From a virus: 31,478 bases of DNA. Positions 1 to 6,154 of the stretch are shown here, one piece after another (the stretch's first letter is position 1; every line of letters begins with the position of its first letter). The DNA lies in the IMG/VR virus record IMGVR_UViG_3300042376_000760, positions 1 to 31,478 of that record, one strand, 5' to 3'. Both the position numbers and the translations under genes were made by a program. The notes under the pieces are model-generated. The model was not told the DNA's origin. It searched no databases and saw nothing but the letters and a program-made list of their open reading frames with translations.

Positions 1-240
1 TATCGAAATGCTTGTCGATGTTGCCGCCGGCCTGAACCATTCTGTTAAAACGTAGTCATTCACGCCATCAAAGTCTAAAGCGTATCGCCCATCGTCGACT
101 ACCCAATCAGTAGCCGCGTCCATATCAGTCAGCGTGCCGTGATTATTGCGTCCGCTGCGATCAAGCAAGCGATAACCGCTAGGCCCTGCCGAAGCGGACC
201 AAAAACCAACGACGCCATTCCAAAGGTTTGAACTTCTCAT
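1..240 (-). CDS. LamG/concanavalin-like tail or fibre protein (N-terminal part)
   Basis: This is the first 80 codons of a gene that runs off the left edge. The start ATG at 240-238 overlaps the stop of the preceding gene by ATGA, so the two are probably translationally coupled. The protein reads MRSSNLWNGVVGFW, then LLDRSGRNNHGTL, then YALDFDGVNDYV. The pair 'D-x-S-G-x-x-N-H-G-T-L' and 'A-L-D-F-D-G-V-N-D-Y-V' is the characteristic N-terminal signature of LamG/concanavalin A-like lectin domains found in phage tail fibres and bacterial surface proteins. Its place at the distal end of the structural operon suggests a receptor- or glycan-binding virion protein. The ligand cannot be told from the sequence, and the fold assignment rests on this short pattern. 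Confidence 0.75.
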   Translation of the reverse strand, partial: MRSSNLWNGVVGFWSASAGPSGYRLLDRSGRNNHGTLTDMDAATDWVVDDGRYALDFDGVNDYVLTEWFRPAATSTSISI

Positions 241-737
241 TGGATTTGCGGATAAGTTCCTTGCAATCGCAATTCGTGATTGCCAGCAGTACTATTAAGG
301 TTTACTCCGGTGTTGTGAACGATAAAAAGCACAACCTTTGACGGAAGAACGTTTCGAAAAACTTCTCGCAAGCTAACGCCAGTAAACGGATAGGTTCGAT
401 CGCTTGTATTATTTGTCGACATGATCGCGACCGGTTTGCAAATCGAGTTCTTTATATCGCTGCTGGTAATCGTTTCCGTTGAACTTGTTCCGTCGAAAAC
501 ATCCGGCCAGCCATTGGAGTCCCAAGCAACCGCCCACACTTCAATCTGTCGTGCGGCTGTTGGGCTCGTTCCGGTCGTTATCTTGCCGCTGAGGATGATA
601 TCTTCAAAACCGTCTGTCGTGTTGTCGATCACGTCAGACTCAAGACCCGCAAGCAGGTTTGTGTCACTTGCCAAGCTCGCAAGCGAAGCGGTGATAGCTG
701 TCGTCGCGCCGTACTTTTGTAAAACGTTTTTTGCCAT
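237..737 (-). CDS. Putative virion protein, unknown function
   Basis: A 166-residue protein without signal peptide or membrane segment. It starts MAKNVLQKYGATTAITASLASLASDTNL and is rich in Thr, Ser, Asn and beta-branched residues, the composition of a beta-rich virion protein. The ATG overlaps the stop of the upstream gene by one base (TAATG), and its own stop overlaps the LamG gene start, so it lies in a tightly coupled run. Conserved-looking Trp residues (VWAVAWDSNGWPDVF) sit around residues 67-81. From its position before a LamG fibre protein it may be a tail or fibre adaptor, but this is inference from context only. Confidence 0.6.
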   Translation of the reverse strand: MAKNVLQKYGATTAITASLASLASDTNLLAGLESDVIDNTTDGFEDIILSGKITTGTSPTAARQIEVWAVAWDSNGWPDVFDGTSSTETITSSDIKNSICKPVAIMSTNNTSDRTYPFTGVSLREVFRNVLPSKVVLFIVHNTGVNLNSTAGNHELRLQGTYPQIQ

Positions 738-1198
738 TATTTTTCACCCATCTGCTTTCGGGCGTTGATCACTAGGCCGATTCCGACTTCAGGAAGCCCG
801 TTGTGCAATGTCCAAGGTATCGTTGAGTTACCAAGGGCCATGAACTCCGACGCTTGGGATTGAGTTGCAAGTCCAAAGTCGACAATCGCGTCAATCATCG
901 AAACTACGCTTTGACGATCTAGGTCGACCGACTGAACCTTGCCAGATGAGTCGTCAACCCAGTCAATAATCGACAGACACACTCCTCTAATTTCCCTCGG
1001 AGACTGTTGATCAATTCCTGCCATGCGGATTGCTGACCAAAGACCACTCTCGATTAGCCACCTTTTTAGAACCGAAGTGCTAACTTCATTCCTAATTAAA
1101 ACTGACTTCTTGTTGACCTTTTCCGCAGCCTCCGCATCAGTAAGAAGTGCGTATTCTGGATTGCTCAACTCTTGGACCAGAGGAGATATGTCATTCAT
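737..1198 (-). CDS. Hypothetical phage protein in the structural operon
   Basis: A 153-residue soluble protein. The N-terminal half is helical and charged (LTDAEAAEKVNKKSVLIRNEVST); the C-terminal half contains a hydrophobic IPWTLHNGLPEVGIGLVINARKQ segment. The segment around residues 19-60 resembles small phage proteins of unknown function placed next to tail genes; I do not recognise a named family. The start overlaps the stop of 1195-1452 by ATGA and the gene ends in the start of the next one, so it is part of the coupled left end of the structural operon. Confidence 0.6.
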   Translation of the reverse strand: MNDISPLVQELSNPEYALLTDAEAAEKVNKKSVLIRNEVSTSVLKRWLIESGLWSAIRMAGIDQQSPREIRGVCLSIIDWVDDSSGKVQSVDLDRQSVVSMIDAIVDFGLATQSQASEFMALGNSTIPWTLHNGLPEVGIGLVINARKQMGEK

Positions 1199-1452
1199 TC
1201 TTTTTTGTTCTCCTGCTTCCTCAAGCAGTCAATCCTTGATTTAACACAATCGTTGATAATCAACTGATCAGAACACATAGACTCAAGATCGTAGAGCCTC
1301 TGTTCGACTCGTGAGAATCGACGGCCAAGGTTACAAAGAAGGCAGAATAGGAAAATCGACAGGCCGATATACCAGATCGCCGTCAAGTCACCGCTGGATG
1401 CTCGCGACAACTCCTCATAGAGTTCCGGGCTCGACTGGCTCTGCTGCTGCAT
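1195..1452 (-). CDS. Small single-pass membrane protein (holin- or spanin-type candidate)
   Basis: An 85-residue protein with one strong transmembrane segment near residues 26-42 (AIWYIGLSIFLFCLLCNLG), followed by a basic, heptad-like helix (RRFSRVEQRLYDLESM) and a charged tail ending KKE. GGGGAGG lies only three bases before the ATG. A single TM followed by a coiled-coil helix is seen in some phage lysis accessory proteins (holin or inner-membrane spanin type), but no diagnostic motif is present. The first 38 bases overlap the end of another small gene (1415-1573) in a different frame. Its stop is coupled to the next gene by ATGA. Confidence 0.55.
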   Translation of the reverse strand: MQQQSQSSPELYEELSRASSGDLTAIWYIGLSIFLFCLLCNLGRRFSRVEQRLYDLESMCSDQLIINDCVKSRIDCLRKQENKKE

Positions 1453-1573
1453 GATCCTCCCCTTTCCACCAATGAAGCATCTTTAACATAAGATTGATTG
1501 GATTCATGTCGTAAGTCGGTGCTGAAAGCAACGGCTCAAAAACCCATTCGTAGACAACTTGTACTATGTTCAT
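1415..1573 (-). CDS. Short overlapping gene, 52 aa, unknown
   Basis: This short reading frame fills the gap between 1570-1878 and 1195-1452. Its ATG (1573-1571) overlaps the upstream stop as ATGA, the same coupling used throughout this operon, and it ends within the beginning of 1195-1452. The product starts MNIVQVVYEWVFEPLLSAP and continues through NPINLMLKMLHWWKGEDHAAAEPVEPGTL, an amphipathic, Trp-rich peptide with an acidic tail. Amphipathic helices of this size occur among phage lysis and membrane-active proteins, but the function is not identifiable. Support comes from the ATGA coupling, from a gap that fits exactly and from sensible composition. Confidence 0.6.
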   Translation of the reverse strand: MNIVQVVYEWVFEPLLSAPTYDMNPINLMLKMLHWWKGEDHAAAEPVEPGTL

Positions 1574-1878
1574 TGCAGTTTCAACTGGTCCTCAAGTTTC
1601 TTGATGCGATCCTCGTTATTGTTGCACTTTTCTTCCAGCCTTGCCCTGTGCTTTTCACAGTCGATCGTGGCCTTGGTCAGATCGTCGATTACTTTCTTTC
1701 GCTCGGAATTGTCGTTGGCAAGTTCTTCGATTCGATCCCTCATCAGAGAGACATTGGACTTGTACAAGTGGCCCACTATCGTACTCACTCCGACAGAGGC
1801 ACCGCCGACCAACCAGCCGATCCACTCCCAGAATCCTTCGACAGTTTCCGGAGGAGAAGTAGGGACCTCTTGCATCAA
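1570..1878 (-). CDS. Small membrane-anchored coiled-coil protein
   Basis: A 102-residue protein. Residues about 15-38 (GFWEWIGWLVGGASVGVSTIVGHLY) form a hydrophobic, Gly-rich segment, followed by a long charged helix with heptad spacing (MRDRIEELANDNSERKKVIDDL through RIKKLEDQLKLQ). This is the topology of phage proteins sometimes annotated as holin-like or inner-membrane spanin-like. With the two small neighbours downstream it may form a lysis or membrane module at the end of the structural operon. No family motif is recognised. The stop overlaps the ATG of the 52-residue gene. Confidence 0.55.
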   Translation of the reverse strand: MMQEVPTSPPETVEGFWEWIGWLVGGASVGVSTIVGHLYKSNVSLMRDRIEELANDNSERKKVIDDLTKATIDCEKHRARLEEKCNNNEDRIKKLEDQLKLQ

Positions 1879-1879
1879 A

Positions 1880-2398
1880 CTATCTCCCGATTAAATCGTG
1901 GAAGGTATCGGCGCTCATAAAGCCAGTGTATGTGATTTTCCTCCCCCGATACTCGATCTCGATCCTTGGCGCTGCTCCGAGAAACCCTTCGGCTGAAACC
2001 TCCCTGACAGGACCAATGTCATATCCCTGCTGCTTCAGGGCTGGCAACGTCTCCTTTTTGAGCCTCTCGCACGGAGGACAGCCTGGTATGGTCGTGACAG
2101 TGACCTTGCCCAGCGGCCTTGATGGAGTCGGTGTTGGTGGCTGTCCAACGATCCCATCGCCACCACACTCTTGGCACACCGCCGAGACAACTCCGTCCCC
2201 AACCCTTCCTGTGCCATTGCAGTTCTCGCACTTCCCAGATGGGCTAGGTGCTGGATCGGGAGCAGGTGACTGCTCAAGACCTGTAGCGCCAACGAGTGCC
2301 CATGCCCATCCCATCGACTGACCTGTCGGCTGTTGCCCGATCGCAATCGATGACAAGTACGTCAACGCGAAGGCGATGATCGCTGCTACGACTCTCAT
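1880..2398 (-). CDS. Exported protein: DnaJ-type zinc repeats plus thioredoxin-like domain
   Basis: The start is placed at the ATG at 2398, which overlaps the upstream stop (ATGA) and directly begins a signal peptide or anchor (MRVVAAIIAFALTYLSSIAIG). A Pro-rich stretch follows, then two CxxCxGxG-type repeats (CENCNGTGRVG and CQECGGDGIVG), the zinc-binding motif of DnaJ central domains. After a second Pro/Thr linker comes a thioredoxin/glutaredoxin-like domain with CPPC (TTIPGCPPCERLKKETLPALKQQ) and a C-terminal YRGRKITYTGF strand. The CPPC pair suggests a redox-active domain acting outside the cytoplasm. Role inferred: disulfide chemistry on envelope or virion proteins. The combination in one short phage protein is unusual. 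Confidence 0.7.
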   Translation of the reverse strand: MRVVAAIIAFALTYLSSIAIGQQPTGQSMGWAWALVGATGLEQSPAPDPAPSPSGKCENCNGTGRVGDGVVSAVCQECGGDGIVGQPPTPTPSRPLGKVTVTTIPGCPPCERLKKETLPALKQQGYDIGPVREVSAEGFLGAAPRIEIEYRGRKITYTGFMSADTFHDLIGR

Positions 2399-3393
2399 TG
2401 TCCAGTGACTTCCCATCCCGTGCTCCAATTGATGATTCGTGGTTGGAATCCGTTGATGCCCGTCACGGCGTAACTATCGCCTTGAGAGAGCATCCTGTTA
2501 GCTGTCGATCGACTGACCCACCAAGAGCACTTGGCTACCTCCGGATTGGCTCCGAACTCGGCAGCGTTATCCTCGCCTTCGGAGTTGCCCCAAGACTGCA
2601 TACAGGCCACGGCTATGGCCTCTCCGTCGTCGTTGTACTTGACGCCGAAGAACGTCATGCAGTGATACCAAGTCCCCCTGGCATCCTTGAATCCGTCGCT
2701 TCGCCTCTTGCCGTCGAACCCGACGTTCGAGCAGACTGCGATCGCATATCCCGACTCAAGCATCCGGACTGCATCGTCGAACGTCTTGACCTGAATGACT
2801 TCACGAGCAGGATACTTCTTGGCGATGGCATCGAGCTTCCCCTCATCTCGCTCGCCGCCGCATCCAAAGTTCCCCCAGTTCTTGGCCTTCTTGGCGTCGT
2901 AGCGAACCAGATTGTGCTCGTTGATTCCGGTGAACTTCGAGTAGTCTTGGCGAGCGATGTAGCCCCACTTGCTAGCCCATTTGGCAGCAGCAGCGCCGTA
3001 AGATCCGTCGCTCCATCCACCGCGACTCTTGCCGACAGCCTCGACCCTCGATCCGCCGTAGATCGGTTCGGTCGCCATGACGCCAGGCCATTCGATGCTC
3101 ACCGACTTGGTGACGATGTCCACCGCCACGACCAGAGTCCCAGCAATCTCCCAGCCCCACGAGACGCAGTCGCCAATGCCTTGTGCAAAACGCTTCCACC
3201 CTGGCTCTAGTTTGAGCAGTGCGTCCGTCAGCAGGAACGTTCTCTTGGTTCCACGGAACCGAAGTCCGTCGAGGGCGACCCTCTGCTCCTGCGTCATCCG
3301 ATTGACCGCTGTCAAAGGATCGTCAAGGATTCGCTCGACGCCTTCCGGATTGGGAACCCAGCCTTGTGGCTTGTTCAGGATGTCCATACTCAT
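2395..3393 (-). CDS. Papain-like (C1-type) cysteine peptidase homologue
   Basis: A 332-residue protein. The motif QGIGDCVSWGWEIAG (residues about 71-85) matches the papain active-site region, with the oxyanion Gln six residues before the Cys nucleophile. A later GTWYHCMTFFGVKY supplies the His, and MQSWGNSEG supplies the polar/Trp element corresponding to papain N-S-W-G. All three active-site positions therefore appear present. No signal peptide is seen. Within a phage operon it could process virion proteins or cleave host cell-wall peptides (NlpC/P60 and CHAP share the fold), but the substrate is unknown. It is coupled to the upstream gene and to the zinc/thioredoxin gene by ATGA overlaps. 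Confidence 0.65.
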   Translation of the reverse strand: MSMDILNKPQGWVPNPEGVERILDDPLTAVNRMTQEQRVALDGLRFRGTKRTFLLTDALLKLEPGWKRFAQGIGDCVSWGWEIAGTLVVAVDIVTKSVSIEWPGVMATEPIYGGSRVEAVGKSRGGWSDGSYGAAAAKWASKWGYIARQDYSKFTGINEHNLVRYDAKKAKNWGNFGCGGERDEGKLDAIAKKYPAREVIQVKTFDDAVRMLESGYAIAVCSNVGFDGKRRSDGFKDARGTWYHCMTFFGVKYNDDGEAIAVACMQSWGNSEGEDNAAEFGANPEVAKCSWWVSRSTANRMLSQGDSYAVTGINGFQPRIINWSTGWEVTGQ

Positions 3394-4106
3394 CGGCTTA
3401 CCTCGTCGAGAACTGCGGCTGAGCCGAGGAGCACCTTTGCGATCGCAAGCCTGCGTCCGGATTGATCGACCTGATCGCCTGCTGAACCTAACGCAGCGAA
3501 GGCTGGTCCAATTGCAGACCCAATCACGTCGCCTCCACTGACTGGCTGTGAAGGTGCTCGGACTATCAACTCCCTAAGACGGTCGATGTCGCCCATCGTC
3601 TTGAGCCTTGGACCGGAAGCCTTGGTCGCATCCTGCTCTATGACACGAGCCATGCCAAGAAGCATCCCAGACCAGATTGCAGCGTCAGCCTTGCGTGCAG
3701 AGAAGCCATTGGTGAGCGTCTGGCGGATATTCGGGTCTACGTCAACCGGAGGCAACGGGGGAGGCTTTGGTGGCCCTGGAGGCTTCGGCGGCTCCGGAGG
3801 TAACTCCTCTCCAATCTTCACCGCGACAGAGGCTTGGTCGATGTTCGCTGTCCTGTCAGCAACAATAACCTGAACGCGATACGTTCCTGGCGTTCGAGTT
3901 GCAAAGATGACCTGCTTCCCGAACACGAACGATCGACCCACCAACCGCTCGTCAACAACGAACCGGAAGCCTTCCCCGACAGAAGGCTCGGCGTTGATCA
4001 CGACGAGGTCTCCGGGCTCTGCCTGAGTTGGACCGTCGACGACAGCCTTGGCCTGTGCGAAGCAGACCGAAGGCAAGAGCAGCAAGACTGACAGGAACCG
4101 GAGCAT
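3390..4106 (-). CDS. Exported Ig/PKD-like protein with proline-rich linker
   Basis: A 238-residue protein with a clear signal peptide (MLRFLSVLLLLPSVCFAQA). Residues about 20-100 look like an Ig- or PKD-like beta-sandwich (GPTQAEPGDLVVINAEPS, then TPGTYRVQVIVADR). A Pro-rich hinge (PPEPPKPPGPPKPP) leads to a helical C-terminal part of about 120 residues with no recognised domain. The build suggests a periplasmic or surface protein made by the phage or expressed from a prophage. It overlaps the downstream peptidase gene by ATGA, so the two are probably co-produced. Confidence 0.6.
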   Translation of the reverse strand: MLRFLSVLLLLPSVCFAQAKAVVDGPTQAEPGDLVVINAEPSVGEGFRFVVDERLVGRSFVFGKQVIFATRTPGTYRVQVIVADRTANIDQASVAVKIGEELPPEPPKPPGPPKPPPLPPVDVDPNIRQTLTNGFSARKADAAIWSGMLLGMARVIEQDATKASGPRLKTMGDIDRLRELIVRAPSQPVSGGDVIGSAIGPAFAALGSAGDQVDQSGRRLAIAKVLLGSAAVLDEVSR

Positions 4107-4153
4107 GATGACCTTCTGTTGTTAAGCTTGGAGGTTTAGGCGGTATGCACAAT

Positions 4154-4169
4154 GCGACCCCGGGGTCGC
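4154..4169. repeat. Iterated palindrome GCGACCCCGGGGTCGC, copy 1
   Basis: A perfect 16-bp palindrome, extended here to 18 bp by flanking T and A. It lies in the intergenic gap directly after the stop codon of 4171-4578. Identical copies are at 21486-21501, 28694-28709 and 31237-31252. Confidence 0.9.
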
Positions 4170-4170
4170 A

Positions 4171-4578
4171 TCACACTCCTATTAACAACTTGAGGATGAT
4201 CGGCAGAACCTGCTCTATCAGGATTTTGAGGATTGCGTTCCAGTCGATGGCGGCAATAACGTTCCCGCTGTCATCCACTCCGATCGCATCGGACTCGACC
4301 AGTTCCGCTCTAGCTCGCTCCATGATGGCCTTCTTCTGCATCTTTCGCAGAGGACCATTCCCTTTCATGATCCGCTCTAGGCGACCTCGCTTGAACTCCG
4401 AGATGTCTGCATCCTTGATCGCTTGACTGAGCAGCACTTCGAGTCGATCGTCGCTGAATTGGTTGTCGCCGAAGATCTGTGGATTTTCCGTGACTTGAGG
4501 CTGTAGAACGACACTGTCTTGAGCAATCGCAGAGCAAGCCGTACAGGCCAAGATCAAGGCCAAGAGCAATCTGAACAT
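4171..4578 (-). CDS. Small exported or lipid-anchored protein
   Basis: The start is placed at ATG 4578, with GGGAATATC upstream, because it immediately begins a signal peptide (MFRLLLALILACTACSAIAQ). A longer frame upstream would put about 30 non-signal residues in front and would begin inside the predicted promoter. The LxxC spacing (LILAC, CTAC) leaves a lipoprotein possible. The mature part contains a charged helical region (KDADISEFKRGRLERIMKGNGPLRKMQKKAIMERARAEL) and a hydrophobic C-terminus (AILKILIEQVLPIILKLLIGV) that could be a membrane or amphipathic helix. Function unknown. It appears to have its own promoter at 4636-4664. Confidence 0.6.
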   Translation of the reverse strand: MFRLLLALILACTACSAIAQDSVVLQPQVTENPQIFGDNQFSDDRLEVLLSQAIKDADISEFKRGRLERIMKGNGPLRKMQKKAIMERARAELVESDAIGVDDSGNVIAAIDWNAILKILIEQVLPIILKLLIGV

Positions 4579-4635
4579 GATATTCCCGATGTTTGAGAAG
4601 CATCCTCGGGCAACGGTTGTGCCCGACTCAACATG

Positions 4636-4664
4636 AGGATAAGTGTCTGTCCAGTTCGTGTCAA
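4636..4664 (-). promoter_or_regulatory. Sigma70-type promoter for 4171-4578
   Basis: On the minus strand the sequence reads TTGACA, 17 bases, TATCCT, followed after about 58 bases by the ATG at 4578. The -35 is perfect and the -10 matches 4 of 6. The -35/spacer (TGACACG-AA-CTGGACA) weakly resembles the inverted repeat found at other promoters in this window. Confidence 0.5.
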
Positions 4665-4677
4665 TCAATTCACGAAA

Positions 4678-5181
4678 CTAACGTCCGGTTTTAATGGCGA
4701 AGTTTATGTCGTGAATTGCGTTTCGGAACTGATGATTCGGGAATCCAGTTGCAGGATATTCCCTGATCGACACCGATGCTCCCGATCGCTTGAGCGTTTC
4801 GTAGGCCTGACCGCTGGATCGGTACGTCAGCCTGTCTCCTTGGGTCCGGTAGATCGTGACCTTGGCTGAAGTCGATCTCGGAAACTGAATCGGTCCACCC
4901 GGAGAATGGGCGTGAATAGCGACAACATTGTCGTACTTCCCCATCTCGATTGCTCGCCTTGCTCCGAACGAGAACCCGACGATCGTGACGGGTCCGTTAT
5001 GGCTCCGAATTGCCGCCTCTAATCGCTTGGCATCGAGCAGCGGCCGAAAGTGCCTAACTCCTGGCAAGTGGCTTGAGATGGGCGTTCCTAGCCCTCCAAC
5101 CGCAAAGACAACGGGCTGCCCGGGTTGTTGTGCCCGAGCAGCCCACGGTGTCAGCAGGACCAGCAGAATGGCTAGCCTCAT
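4678..5181 (-). CDS. Exported alpha/beta hydrolase (esterase/lipase-like)
   Basis: A 167-residue protein with a signal peptide (MRLAILLVLLTPWAARAQQ). The nucleophile elbow is G-F-S-F-G (VTIVGFSFGARRAIEMG, residues about 66-82). A later TQGDRLTY could give the acid and FPNHQFRNAIHD the catalytic histidine, so a Ser-Asp-His triad is plausible. At about 145 mature residues it is short for the fold. Exported esterases made late in infection include LysB-type enzymes that cut cell-envelope lipids, and a role in envelope disruption is conceivable here, but specificity is unknown. The ATG overlaps the stop of 5178-5462. Confidence 0.65.
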   Translation of the reverse strand: MRLAILLVLLTPWAARAQQPGQPVVFAVGGLGTPISSHLPGVRHFRPLLDAKRLEAAIRSHNGPVTIVGFSFGARRAIEMGKYDNVVAIHAHSPGGPIQFPRSTSAKVTIYRTQGDRLTYRSSGQAYETLKRSGASVSIREYPATGFPNHQFRNAIHDINFAIKTGR

Positions 5182-5462
5182 GGTGCAGCCAACGCTGCTG
5201 CAATCTCGGCAGCGGCTGGTCGACTGTTGCAGATCATCCCGAGGATCGTCTGCTGCTGGCCTGACAATGCAGTACCGGCTTCGACCGCAGTCTCGATCCC
5301 CAACCCGATCGCTCGGTTGGCAGACATGAACTGAAGCCTTCGAGCGGTATCCGTTTTCAGGGTTCCGCTACCGGCATCGACGACATCGGCAACGTCGTCT
5401 CCGGCAGCCTCCGACTTGAGTCCGTAAGCAAGTCGGCGACGAGCATAAACTGACAATGGCAT
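5178..5462 (-). CDS. Small Ala-rich helical protein, unknown
   Basis: A 94-residue protein, MPLSVYARRRLAYGLKSEA at the start, Ala-rich and without a signal peptide. It contains a DVVDAGSGTLKTDTARRLQFMSANRAIGLG segment and an Ala-rich C-terminus. No family is recognised. It sits two bases after the stop of 5465-6154 and is coupled to the exported hydrolase gene by an ATGA overlap. The position among late genes suggests a minor virion or assembly component. Confidence 0.5.
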   Translation of the reverse strand: MPLSVYARRRLAYGLKSEAAGDDVADVVDAGSGTLKTDTARRLQFMSANRAIGLGIETAVEAGTALSGQQQTILGMICNSRPAAAEIAAALAAP

Positions 5463-5464
5463 GG

Positions 5465-6154
5465 CTACCTCTGAGGTCCGTGTTTGGCAATGACTTTCTC
5501 CCGCAACTCTGACTTCTTCAGTCGTTTGAGCGACGGGTCCTGCTTGATCATCTTATCAGCATACTGCTTGACAATGTCGTCTGCCAACGGAACGCAGTTT
5601 TTCGGGTCTAGCGGGTCCTTGTCAGGCTGCCTGCCAGTGGCTCGAACGCCGCCCTCTGACGACCAACCCCGCTTGTCCAAGAGTTTCTTGATATACGACC
5701 GACCCTGTGCCCGAGAGACGTATGCCTCTGGATCGCCCTTGAATCGGGCAAGGTTTGGGAAGTAAACCGCGTTCTTGTCTGGGACGAACCCGTGTCGCTT
5801 GCTGGCCTGAAGGTTCCTGTCCAGCGCCTTCTGGCTGCCGAATTGCTCGTACAGTGGCTGCATCCCCTGGAAGAACGTATCGTCCGTCGAGAGCACCGGA
5901 CCCTTCCGTAGCGACACCATCGAAGCCAATTTGTCACCTTCCCCGGACATCCTCATCCGTAGGTACTGTGCCCCACGGGTGACGATCCCGGTCAGCGGCT
6001 CCATGCAGCGAGACAGCAACTCCCGGTCTGCGTCCGGGTAGCCTTTCAGGATTTCCTCAGCGTCCGGTGGTGCGAGCAATAGGTCCCTGAACTCTATCCA
6101 GTCTGGGTTGGACTTGATGAACTCGCTGTAAAACTTCTTGGCTGACTTTCTCAT
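5465..6154 (-). CDS. Portal-adjacent protein, unknown
   Basis: A 229-residue soluble, charged and helical protein (MRKSAKKFYSEFIKSNPDWIEFRDLL). The middle carries MRMSGEGDKLASMVSLRKG; the C-terminus is Lys/Arg-rich (KRLKKSELREKVIAKHGPQR). Its ATG overlaps the portal stop (ATGA), so it is made with the portal and may be a head-completion or ejection-related protein. That is inference from order; no motif identifies it. Confidence 0.55.
   Translation of the reverse strand: MRKSAKKFYSEFIKSNPDWIEFRDLLLAPPDAEEILKGYPDADRELLSRCMEPLTGIVTRGAQYLRMRMSGEGDKLASMVSLRKGPVLSTDDTFFQGMQPLYEQFGSQKALDRNLQASKRHGFVPDKNAVYFPNLARFKGDPEAYVSRAQGRSYIKKLLDKRGWSSEGGVRATGRQPDKDPLDPKNCVPLADDIVKQYADKMIKQDPSLKRLKKSELREKVIAKHGPQR

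Noticed and set aside
2398-3210. Long open frame opposite the papain-like gene, and similar long antisense frames opposite other structural genes
   Set aside because: They mirror codon bias of the real genes, lack start signals and have unlikely composition.
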